The translations under genes were made by a program, and so were the position numbers. Below, in pieces: positions 1 through 6,039 of a stretch of 13,377 bases of DNA (within the stretch, counting starts at the first letter, position 1; each line of letters opens with the position of its first letter). Below the pieces are notes generated by a model. The model saw only the letters and a program-made list of their open reading frames with translations, was not told the origin of the DNA and searched no databases. Origin of the DNA: Candidatus Rokuibacteriota bacterium (GTDB taxonomy: Bacteria > Methylomirabilota > Methylomirabilia > Rokubacteriales > JACPHL01). The stretch is taken from NCBI GenBank assembly GCA_016188625.1, contig JACPHL010000162.1, forward strand, positions 1 through 13,377, written 5' to 3'.

Positions 1-13
1 GGACCGCACATCG

Positions 14-27
14 GGGACCGCGGTCCC
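14..27. repeat. perfect 14-bp palindrome
   Basis: GGGACCGCGGTCCC reads identically on both strands. It lies in the gene-free first 294 bases. It could be a regulator site or chance in very GC-rich DNA; nothing next to it decides which. Confidence 0.3.
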
Positions 28-203
28 GCTCCCTCGCCCCGGGCTCGGGCCGCTCCGCCGCGCTGAGTCCGCCTGCGGCTCGGCCGGAATGTCGCCCTCG
101 AGGGCCCCCCGCCCGGCCTGGGCGCAGGTTCGTGACTCTCGGCTGGCGGATGGACGGTCCGCTCCGAGCGCCGGCCATCTCGGGGGGGAGGCAGGCCCCG
201 AAG

Positions 204-253
204 CCTTTCGCCAGCGGCGAAGCCGGACTGGCGAAAAAGGTGGGCTTTGCCCA
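204..253. repeat. inverted repeats in the gene-free leader region
   Basis: TTTCGCCAG (206-214) is matched by CTGGCGAAA (228-236), a perfect 9-bp stem with a 13-base loop. It is followed at 241-253 by a small hairpin, TGGGC-TTT-GCCCA. No U-tract follows on either strand, so a classic rho-independent terminator is not supported. The rest of 1-294 contains open GC-rich frames but no recognisable protein or RNA gene. The cluster lies just upstream of the GC hairpin repeat at 261-288 and may belong to the same mosaic intergenic element. Confidence 0.4.
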
Positions 254-260
254 GGGCCGT

Positions 261-292
261 CGGACGGGGGGGCGAAGCCCCCCCTCCGAGTT
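261..292. repeat. GC hairpin repeat, copy 1
   Basis: CGGA, one bulged base, seven G, C-GAA-G, seven C, then TCCG form a near-perfect hairpin (261-288). It is followed by AGTT. A second copy with the same arms and the same TCCGAGTT flank lies at 5993-6022. The repeat begins only a few bases past the stop codon of the minus-strand zinc-ribbon gene, so it may end or stabilise that transcript. Neither strand carries a proper U-tract. REP-like dispersed hairpins are the closest known category. Confidence 0.6.
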
Positions 293-294
293 AT

Positions 295-447
295 TTAGGG
301 GTCGGAGCAGTCGCGGGTGTAGCCGCAGTGGGGGCAGATCAGCTTGCAATGGATCTCGCGCATGGGGGTCCCGCAGACCCAGCAGGGGTGGGGCTCCGGC
401 TCCCGGGTCCGCGCCGCCGCATGTGCTATAATGACTTTCCGATCCAT
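295..447 (-). CDS. small zinc-ribbon protein (50 aa)
   Basis: This short minus-strand gene encodes 50 residues with two CxxC knuckles: CWVCG at about residues 22-26 and CPHCG at 38-42. Between and after them are HCKLIC (33-38) and a C-terminal RDCSDP. Two CxxC pairs are what a zinc ribbon needs to bind one Zn(II); extra cysteines at 34 and 47 are also present. The start is an ATG preceded by GGGAGG with a 4-base gap, a strong ribosome-binding site. A stop codon and the GC hairpin repeat follow at once. I believe proteins with an HCKL-CP-CG-RDCSDP ending are widespread as hypothetical proteins in environmental bacteria, but no function is known to me. The gene is divergent from the C39-like lipoprotein, whose promoter lies inside its first codons. 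Confidence 0.75.
   Translation of the reverse strand: MDRKVIIAHAAARTREPEPHPCWVCGTPMREIHCKLICPHCGYTRDCSDP
424..432 (+). promoter_or_regulatory. extended -10 promoter for the 470-3979 operon
   Basis: TGCTATAAT is a perfect extended -10 element (TGnTATAAT) in very GC-rich surroundings. No good -35 box is visible, which an extended -10 can tolerate. Transcription would start near 439 and give a leader of about 30 bases before the ATG at 470. The element lies within the N-terminal codons of the minus-strand zinc-ribbon gene. Confidence 0.55.
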
Positions 448-469
448 TGCGCCTCCCATTCTATGGCCG

Positions 470-1024
470 ATGCTGTGGCGGAAGCAACTCCTCTTGATCG
501 CCTTCTTGCTCGCCGGCTGCCAGCCCCTGACCTTCGAGGCGATCCGGGCTGACCTCGCGGCCGGCCACGGCCACTACATCGAGCGTGTCCCCTTCATCCC
601 CCAGGAGGAGTACTACTGCGGGCCGGCCTCGCTCGCCATGGTCCTCCGCTACTGGGGGGTGGAGGCTGACCAGGACGAGATCGCCAGCGAGGTCTTCCTC
701 AAGTCCATCCGGGGGACCCTGAACTTCGACCTGGAGTTCTACGCCCGGCGGCGGGGCCTGCACGCGCGGAGCTTTCAGGGGACCCTCGAGGGGGTGAAGG
801 CCGAGCTCCGCCGGAACCACCCCCTGATCGTCTTCCAGGACCTCGGCCTCGGGCCTTACTCCATCCCCCACTTCGCCGTCCTCATCGGCTACGACGAGCG
901 CCGGGAGGTGGTGGTCCTCCACTCCGGGACCACGGCCAACCGCGTCCTCCCCTACGACGAGTTCCTCCGCACCTGGGAGCGCCGACAGCGGTGGACCCTC
1001 CTCATCACCCCGGCGCCCTCGTGA
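470..1024 (+). CDS. C39-like cysteine peptidase lipoprotein (PA2778-like)
   Basis: The predicted product has 184 residues. A lipoprotein signal peptide has a basic start, a hydrophobic core and the lipobox LAGC, giving lipidated Cys17. The mature part matches the papain-like C39 fold. PQEEYYCGPASLAMVLRYWG holds the oxyanion Gln45 and nucleophile Cys50, and PHFAVLIGYD holds the likely catalytic His134. Instead of the usual Asp-Pro after the His, the sequence has LHSG, the form I associate with PA2778-type peptidases. Longer frames reach back to 431 or 344, but the signal peptide and the promoter at 424-432 favour 470. No clear Shine-Dalgarno is seen. It probably cleaves or binds periplasmic peptides; substrate unknown. 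The gene leads an operon, 19 bases before the deaminase. Confidence 0.8.
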   Translation: MLWRKQLLLIAFLLAGCQPLTFEAIRADLAAGHGHYIERVPFIPQEEYYCGPASLAMVLRYWGVEADQDEIASEVFLKSIRGTLNFDLEFYARRRGLHARSFQGTLEGVKAELRRNHPLIVFQDLGLGPYSIPHFAVLIGYDERREVVVLHSGTTANRVLPYDEFLRTWERRQRWTLLITPAPS

Positions 1025-1043
1025 GCCGGCCCGCGCCCTGCTG

Positions 1044-2810
1044 ATGCCCGCCCTGCCGCTCCCCGCGGCCGAGCGGGCCCGTCTCCTCCGCGTGGCCCTC
1101 GGCGCAGCCCCGCCGGATCTCCTGCTCGCGGGCGGCCGGGTCGTCAACGTCTACACCGGCGAGGTCCTCGCCTGGGACGTGGCCGTCGCCGGGGAGCGGA
1201 TCGCCGCCGTCGGCTCCGACCTCGGGGCGACGGCCGGGCCGGGGACCCGGGTCCTCGACGTCGCCGGGAAGGTCCTGGTCCCGGGGTTCATCGACGGCCA
1301 TACCCATCTTGACAACATCCTGACCGTCCCCGAGCTGCTCCGGGTGGCCGTCCCGCGGGGCCTGACCGCCTTCGTCAGCGAGATGGCCCAGATCACCTCG
1401 GCCCTGGGGCTTCCCGGGGCGCGCTGGTTCGTGGAGGGCCTCCGGGACCAGCCGATCCACTGCTTCGCCACCGCCCCGGTCATCACGTTCCTCACCACCG
1501 AGGTCGTCGAGGGGGCGCCGGCGATCGACGAGGGGGAGATGGCCGCCCTGCTCGAGGACCCGCACGTCCTCGGGCTCGGCGAGGTCTACTGGCATCGCCT
1601 CCTCGAGCGCCCCGAGCGCCTGCTCCCCCTCATCGAGCGCGCGCGGGCCCTGGGCAAGAGCGTGGAGGGGCACTCGGCCGGCGCGCGCGGGGCGAAGCTC
1701 TGCGCCTTCTCGGCCGCCGGGGTGGGGTCCTGCCACGAGCCGATCACGGCGGGGGAGGCCCTGGAGCGGCTCAGGCTCGGGCTGCACGTCCTGATCCGCG
1801 ACGGATCGGTCCGGCAGGACCTCGAGGCGGTCGCGGCGGTGAAGGACGAGGAGGTCTCCCTCCGGCGGGCCACGCTGGCCTCGGACGGGATCTGGCCCGT
1901 GGAGCTGGTGGAGCGCGGCTACATGGACGCCATCGTCCAGAAGGCCATCGATCTCGGCATCCCCCCCGTGACCGCCTACCAGATGGCGAGCCTCAACGCG
2001 GCCGAGCACTACGGGCTCGACGGCGACCTCGGCGGGATCGCCCCCGGCCGGTCCGCCGACATCCTCGCCGTCCCGGACCTCCGCGAGGTCCGGCCGGAGC
2101 TGGTGGTGGCGCGGGGGCGGGTGGTGGCCCGCGAGGGGCGCCTCCTGGTCGAGCCCCGCCCGCTCCCCCGGCCGCCCGCGGTGTCCGACGGGCTCCGCCT
2201 CGGCCCGATCTCGGCCGACACCTTCCGCCTCCCCGCGCGCGGCCGGACCGCGCGGGTCCGGGTGATCCGGATCGCCGGTGACATCCTGACCGCCGAGGAC
2301 GAGGCCACCGTCCCCGTGCGCGACGGGAGGATCGAGGCGGATCCCGGCGCCGACCTCCTCCTGGCCGCGGCCCTCGCCCGGCGGGGCTCGGGGATGCGGG
2401 CCGTGGTGCTGCTCCGGGGCCTCGGCCTCCGCGCCGGGGCCCTGGCCTCTACCTTCTCCTTCGACACCGCCGACCTCGTGGTCGTGGGGACCACGCCCGA
2501 GGCCATGGCCGGCGCGGTCCGGCACCTGATCGCCTTGGAAGGCGGGGTCGTAGCCGTGGATGACGCGGGGACGGCGCTGGCGGCCGTCCCCCTCCCGCTG
2601 GGCGGGGTCGCCTCGCCGGCCCCCGTGGAGGAGCTGGCCCGCGGCCTCCAGGCGATCGAGCGGGCGGCGCGGGGACTCGGCTGCCGGGTCGCCCGCCCCC
2701 TGCTCACCCTGATCACCCTCACCTTCCAGGCGATCCCCGCCCTCCGGCTCACCCCGCGAGGGCTCCTCGAGGTCAAGACGCAGCGGTTCCTGGATCTCCT
2801 GGTTTCATGA
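1044..2810 (+). CDS. ade: adenine deaminase-like amidohydrolase (divergent)
   Basis: The 588-residue length equals that of classical Ade. The family converts adenine to hypoxanthine and ammonia in purine salvage. The N-terminal part shows the amidohydrolase metal motif PGFIDGHTH (His86, His88), GLGE with Glu180, EGHSAG with His210, His231 in SCHE, and Asp281 in LASDG. The GLHVLIRDGS stretch (246-255) matches the Ade signature. The C-terminal Ade domain is present (about 400-588, with PLPLGG and LRLTPRGL), but two usually conserved spots differ. The family's HDSHN-like motif reads FDTAD (473-477), and the His-rich stretch before it reads ARRGSGM. The residues expected for metal binding are kept, so the enzyme is probably active, but the substrate may not be adenine. 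It overlaps the MFS gene by ATGA, which suggests coupled translation. Confidence 0.82.
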   Translation: MPALPLPAAERARLLRVALGAAPPDLLLAGGRVVNVYTGEVLAWDVAVAGERIAAVGSDLGATAGPGTRVLDVAGKVLVPGFIDGHTHLDNILTVPELLRVAVPRGLTAFVSEMAQITSALGLPGARWFVEGLRDQPIHCFATAPVITFLTTEVVEGAPAIDEGEMAALLEDPHVLGLGEVYWHRLLERPERLLPLIERARALGKSVEGHSAGARGAKLCAFSAAGVGSCHEPITAGEALERLRLGLHVLIRDGSVRQDLEAVAAVKDEEVSLRRATLASDGIWPVELVERGYMDAIVQKAIDLGIPPVTAYQMASLNAAEHYGLDGDLGGIAPGRSADILAVPDLREVRPELVVARGRVVAREGRLLVEPRPLPRPPAVSDGLRLGPISADTFRLPARGRTARVRVIRIAGDILTAEDEATVPVRDGRIEADPGADLLLAAALARRGSGMRAVVLLRGLGLRAGALASTFSFDTADLVVVGTTPEAMAGAVRHLIALEGGVVAVDDAGTALAAVPLPLGGVASPAPVEELARGLQAIERAARGLGCRVARPLLTLITLTFQAIPALRLTPRGLLEVKTQRFLDLLVS

Positions 2811-3979
2811 GGGACCTCCCGGGGATCCTCGCCCCCGGCTTCCTCCGCGCCACGCTCGCGAACTTCCTCTTCTTCTCGAACCTCTCCGCCTTTTACCTCC
2901 TCCCCCTCCACCTCAAGGGGCTCGGGGCCACCGAGTCCCAGGTCGGTCTCGTCATGGGGGCCTACAGCGCCACCGCCATCCTCTGCCAGCCGCTCGTGGG
3001 CGGCGCGGTGGATCGCCTCGGCCGCCGCCCGTTCCTCCTCACCGGCGCGGTGCTGGCCGGGATCGCCTCGGCCGCCTTCGCCCTGCTCCCCGGGGTGTTC
3101 GCCGTCTTCCCGCTCCTCCGGCTCCTCCAGGGGCTCGGCTACTCGGCCTTCTACGTCGCCACCTTCACCCTCGTGGCCGACCTCGCGCCCGCCGCGCGGC
3201 GGGGGCAGACCCTCGGGCTCTTCGGGACCTCCGGCCTGGTCGCCACCGCGGTGGCGCCGGCCCTCGGGGAGCCCGTGCTTCGCCTGCTGGGCTTCCGGGT
3301 CTTCGCGCTCTCGGCGACGGCCGTGGCCATCGGCGCCGTGCTGGTCGCCCTCCGGCTGGCGGAGCCGCCGCGGGCCCTGCTCCCCGCCTCCGCCGGACTC
3401 CGGGGCGTGCTCCGGGGGATCGCCGAGGCGCCGCGCCTCCCGATGGCGCTCGCCTTCGCCTTCGGGCTGGGTCTCGGGGTGGTCTTCACCTTCCTCCCGA
3501 CCTACGCCGAGGAGGTGGGCGTCCGTCGGCTCGGCCTGTTCTTCCTCGCCTACGGAACGGCGGCCCTCTCGGTGCGGACCTTCGGGGGGCAGCTCATCGA
3601 CACCCTCGGTCGGCGCCCGATCATCCTCCCCGCCCTCCTCCTGCAGGCCCTGGGGGCGGGGCGCCTGGCGCTCCTGGGCCTCCTCGTCGGCCCGGGCGGG
3701 CTGCCGGCCCTGCCGTTCCTCGTCCTCATCGGCGGGAGCGCGGGGGCGGCGCACGGGTTCCTCTACCCGGCCCTCACCGCCCTCATCATGGACGTGACCG
3801 CCCCGGAGGGGCGGGGCCGGGCGCTGGGGGTCTTCAGCGCCTTCGTCCTGGCCGGCCACGCCTTCGGGGCGATGGCCTTCGGCCCCGTCGCCCACGCCCT
3901 CGGCCACGGCCCCATGTTCGCCCTCCTCGCCGGGGTGCTGCTCGTCGCCTTCGCCGCGGCCTTCCGGTTGGCGCGCTAG
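2807..3979 (+). CDS. MFS transporter
   Basis: A 390-residue, strongly hydrophobic protein consistent with 12 transmembrane helices of the major facilitator superfamily. The loop 2-3 signature appears as GGAVDRLGRRPFLLTG (65-80), and its pseudo-repeat in the second half reads GGQLIDTLGRRP (260-271). The charged intracellular linker is around 185-210. The ATG overlaps the stop of the adenine deaminase-like gene as ATGA. This tight coupling suggests it moves the deaminase substrate or product (a purine or related base), or an unrelated compound; the sequence alone does not tell. No substrate-specific motif was recognised. Confidence 0.85.
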   Translation: MRDLPGILAPGFLRATLANFLFFSNLSAFYLLPLHLKGLGATESQVGLVMGAYSATAILCQPLVGGAVDRLGRRPFLLTGAVLAGIASAAFALLPGVFAVFPLLRLLQGLGYSAFYVATFTLVADLAPAARRGQTLGLFGTSGLVATAVAPALGEPVLRLLGFRVFALSATAVAIGAVLVALRLAEPPRALLPASAGLRGVLRGIAEAPRLPMALAFAFGLGLGVVFTFLPTYAEEVGVRRLGLFFLAYGTAALSVRTFGGQLIDTLGRRPIILPALLLQALGAGRLALLGLLVGPGGLPALPFLVLIGGSAGAAHGFLYPALTALIMDVTAPEGRGRALGVFSAFVLAGHAFGAMAFGPVAHALGHGPMFALLAGVLLVAFAAAFRLAR

Positions 3980-3983
3980 CGGG

Positions 3984-3991
3984 TGTATACT
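3984..3991 (+). promoter_or_regulatory. -10 promoter element for the nuclease operon
   Basis: TGTATACT lies 5 bases after the MFS stop codon. A start near 3998 would give a leader of about 26 bases holding GGGAGG (4011-4016), 7 bases before the ATG at 4024. No convincing -35 is visible. Its flanks resemble the -10 regions at 424 and 7681. Confidence 0.45.
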
Positions 3992-4023
3992 GACTCCACG
4001 ATCCGTCCGGGGGAGGTTCGGTC

Positions 4024-4563
4024 ATGACGGGCAGGTGGCGCATGACGGGGGCGGGGGTGCTCATCGCGGTGGCGCTTCTCCTCGCCGGGGCGAAGGAGCA
4101 GGGGACCGGGGAGGGACAGCCCCCGGCCCCCTCGGGGCCTCAGGAGGCCGAGGTGGTGGGGGTGGTCCTGGATCGCCAGACCCAGCAGCCGATGGTGGTG
4201 CTCCAGGGGAAGCGCGACAAGCGGCACCTGGCCATGGTCATCGGCTTCTTCGAGGCGAACGGGATCGCCATCCCCCTGCAGGGGGTGACGCCGCCCCGTC
4301 CGCTCACCTACGACCTCCTCCTCACCCTGCTCGGGAACCTCAAGACCAGCCTGAAGCGCGTCATCATCACCGACCTCCGGGACGACATCTACTACGCGAC
4401 GCTCTTCCTGGACGCCCAGGGACGCGAGCTCTCGGTGGACTCCCGGCCCTCCGACGCCATCGCCCTCGCCCTCCGGGCCAGGGTCCCGATCCTGATCGAG
4501 GACCGGGTGTTCGACAAGGCGGACCGGCTGGTCCCGAAGCCCGGTCCGAGCCCGCACTTCTAG
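4024..4563 (+). CDS. exported bifunctional nuclease family protein (DUF151/BFN)
   Basis: A 179-residue protein. An N-terminal hydrophobic stretch (about 8-22) ending LLLAGA looks like a signal peptide or anchor. It has no lipobox Cys. A low-complexity linker rich in Gly, Pro and Glu follows. From about residue 42 the sequence is a full BFN domain: EVVGVVLDRQTQQPMVVL, then a helix around AMVIGFFEANG, then LTYDLL, VIITDLRDDIYYATLFL and the family hallmark SRPSDAIALALR. Members of PF02577 have been reported as DNase/RNase or regulatory proteins; most are cytoplasmic, so the export signal is notable. An internal ATG (4042) is an alternative start, but GGGAGG supports 4024. The AAA ATPase gene follows 28 bases later. 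Confidence 0.85.
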   Translation: MTGRWRMTGAGVLIAVALLLAGAKEQGTGEGQPPAPSGPQEAEVVGVVLDRQTQQPMVVLQGKRDKRHLAMVIGFFEANGIAIPLQGVTPPRPLTYDLLLTLLGNLKTSLKRVIITDLRDDIYYATLFLDAQGRELSVDSRPSDAIALALRARVPILIEDRVFDKADRLVPKPGPSPHF

Positions 4564-4591
4564 GAAGGGGCCGATCGCGACGAGGCGCGCC

Positions 4592-5518
4592 GTGAAGGGA
4601 GAGGAGTGGGCCGTCCAGCGCCGGCTAGACGACTTCCTCGGGGGGCTCGAGGCCAAGTTCGGCGCGCTGCGCGGCCGGATCGAGGTGGTCCCCAGCCCCG
4701 GGGTCGCCTTCGAGGAGATCGGCGGGCTCGAGCAGTCCAAGGCCGAGATTCGCGGGCTCTCCTCGGCGCTGCGGGTCCCGGACCTCTACCGGGAGTGGGG
4801 GATCACCCCGTCGCGAGGGGCCCTCCTCTACGGCCCTCCCGGCACGGGCAAGACCCTCCTCGCCAAGGCCCTGGCCACCGCCGCCGGGGCGCTCTTCTAC
4901 CACCTCAAGCTCCTCAACCTCACCTCCAAGATCGGCCCCGCCACCGCCGAGGTCGTGCAGGGGGTCTTCGGCGTGGCGACCGCCGAGGGGAAGGGCGTGG
5001 TCTTCCTGGACGAGGCCGACGCCCTGAGCCTCGAGCACGTCCTCCCCCCCGACCGGGCGCGGGAGGTCTCCATGCAGCTCATCGGCGGGCTGGTCGAGCT
5101 GCTCGACGGCCTCAGGGAGTTCCCGAACCTCATGATCCTGGCGGCGACGAATCGTCCCGACGCCATCGACCCGGCCCTGATCGCCCCGGGGCGCCTGGAC
5201 CGGATCATCGAGGTCCCCCTCCCCGAGGGGCCGGCCCTCCGGGAGATCATCGAGATCCATCGGGTGAGGGCGGAGGTGCTGGCCGGCCGCCCGCTCTTCG
5301 AGCCGCTCGACTTCGACGCGATCCTCCCGCGGGTCGCGGGGATGAGCGGGGGCGAGGTGGCCGAGGTGGTGCGCCGGGCCCTGGAGGGGAAGGTCCAGTT
5401 GGCCGGGGCCGAGCAGGCCGCGGGGCCCGTCACCACCCGCGACCTCCTCCTGGCGGTGGACGCCCTGCGGCGCGTCCGCGACGTCGTGGAGAAGATCCGC
5501 TACGGCCAGTACCTCTGA
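4592..5518 (+). CDS. small AAA+ ATPase with C-terminal GQYL
   Basis: A single AAA+ module of 308 residues. Walker A is GPPGTGKT (81-88), Walker B VVFLDEAD (136-143), sensor 1 Asn187 in AATNRPD, and the arginine-finger region APGRLDR (198-204). The helical lid carries GMSGGEVAEVV (250-260). The closest fold relatives are proteasomal ATPases, FtsH and Cdc48-type ATPases. There is only a short N-terminal extension of about 40 residues, with no OB domain, long coiled coil or membrane segment. The usual aromatic pore-loop residue is replaced (SKIG, 112-115). The C-terminus IRYGQYL resembles the proteasome-docking tail of Mpa/ARC. The start is GTG, the only sensible one upstream of the conserved part. 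It lies in an operon between the nuclease and the thioesterase. The partner is unknown. Confidence 0.85.
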   Translation: MKGEEWAVQRRLDDFLGGLEAKFGALRGRIEVVPSPGVAFEEIGGLEQSKAEIRGLSSALRVPDLYREWGITPSRGALLYGPPGTGKTLLAKALATAAGALFYHLKLLNLTSKIGPATAEVVQGVFGVATAEGKGVVFLDEADALSLEHVLPPDRAREVSMQLIGGLVELLDGLREFPNLMILAATNRPDAIDPALIAPGRLDRIIEVPLPEGPALREIIEIHRVRAEVLAGRPLFEPLDFDAILPRVAGMSGGEVAEVVRRALEGKVQLAGAEQAAGPVTTRDLLLAVDALRRVRDVVEKIRYGQYL

Positions 5519-5958
5519 TGGGGCGGGGGGAGGGGGCGGCGAGCGGGGCGGAGACCACGGTCCGGGTCCGCTACAAGGACACGGATGCCATGGGGATCTG
5601 CTACTACGGCAACTACCTGACCTACTTCGAGGTCGGGCGCGTCGAGTATCTCCGGCAGAAGGGGCTCCCCATGTCCTGGGTGGACCAGCGGCTCCACCTG
5701 CCGGTCGTCGAGGCCTCTGTCAAGTACCACCGGCCCGCGCGGCTGGACGACCTGCTCGTGGTCCGGGCGTGGATCGGCGCCAAGCGGCGGGCGAGCTTCG
5801 AGTTCCGCTACGAGATCCGCCACGCCGAGACGCAGGCGCTCGTCGCCTCCGGCCACACCCTGCACGCCTGCCAGGAGGTTATGACGGGGAAGATGGTGGG
5901 GATCCCGGAGTGGCTCGACGAGCGGCTGACGGAGGACACGGCCGCCCCGGCGGGCTGA
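5518..5958 (+). CDS. YbgC/FadM-type acyl-CoA thioesterase (hotdog fold)
   Basis: The 146-residue length is typical of the 4-hydroxybenzoyl-CoA thioesterase/YbgC family. The signature YKDTDAMGICYYGNYLTYFE lies at about 19-38, and its second Asp (Asp23) is the expected catalytic residue. RLDDLLVV (about 74-81) fits the family, which hydrolyses acyl-CoA thioesters in the cytosol. The ATG shares its first base with the stop of the AAA ATPase (TGATG), indicating coupled translation. The first 13 residues are not conserved and could be trimmed if a later start is used, but no better start codon is evident. The GC hairpin repeat downstream may end this operon. Confidence 0.88.
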   Translation: MGRGEGAASGAETTVRVRYKDTDAMGICYYGNYLTYFEVGRVEYLRQKGLPMSWVDQRLHLPVVEASVKYHRPARLDDLLVVRAWIGAKRRASFEFRYEIRHAETQALVASGHTLHACQEVMTGKMVGIPEWLDERLTEDTAAPAG

Positions 5959-5992
5959 GCGCATCTCCGAGTCAGCTTCTGGGGGGAGGTTT

Positions 5993-6022
5993 CGGAAGGG
6001 GGGCGGAGCCCCCCTCCGAGTT
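5993..6022. repeat. GC hairpin repeat, copy 2
   Basis: CGGA, one base, six G, C-GGA-G, six C, then TCCG make a hairpin (5993-6018), followed by AGTTT. Arms and flanks match the copy at 261-292; only the loop triplet and arm length differ by a base. It lies between the thioesterase stop and the selenoprotein promoter. It could end the upstream operon, but only three U residues follow. The outer motif CTCCGAGT also occurs just upstream, at 5965-5972. Confidence 0.6.
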
Positions 6023-6024
6023 TC

Positions 6025-6033
6025 TGCTATAGT
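6025..6033 (+). promoter_or_regulatory. extended -10 element before the selenoprotein gene
   Basis: TGCTATAGT is one base away from the extended -10 consensus. Its end is 6 bases before the ATG at 6040, so transcription would begin at or next to the start codon, giving a leaderless mRNA. GGAGG sits between the two, but only one base from the ATG, too close for normal Shine-Dalgarno use. Confidence 0.45.
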
Positions 6034-6039
6034 GGAGGC

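Noticed and set aside
1-294. A gene, tRNA or other RNA in the first 294 bases
   Set aside because: Open frames exist on both strands but show no recognisable protein features, and no cloverleaf or rRNA-like sequence was seen.
461-1147. Long minus-strand open frames opposite the peptidase and deaminase genes
   Set aside because: They are Gly/Arg/Asp-rich with no recognisable domain and lie antisense to genes with clear catalytic motifs; typical shadows in GC-rich DNA.
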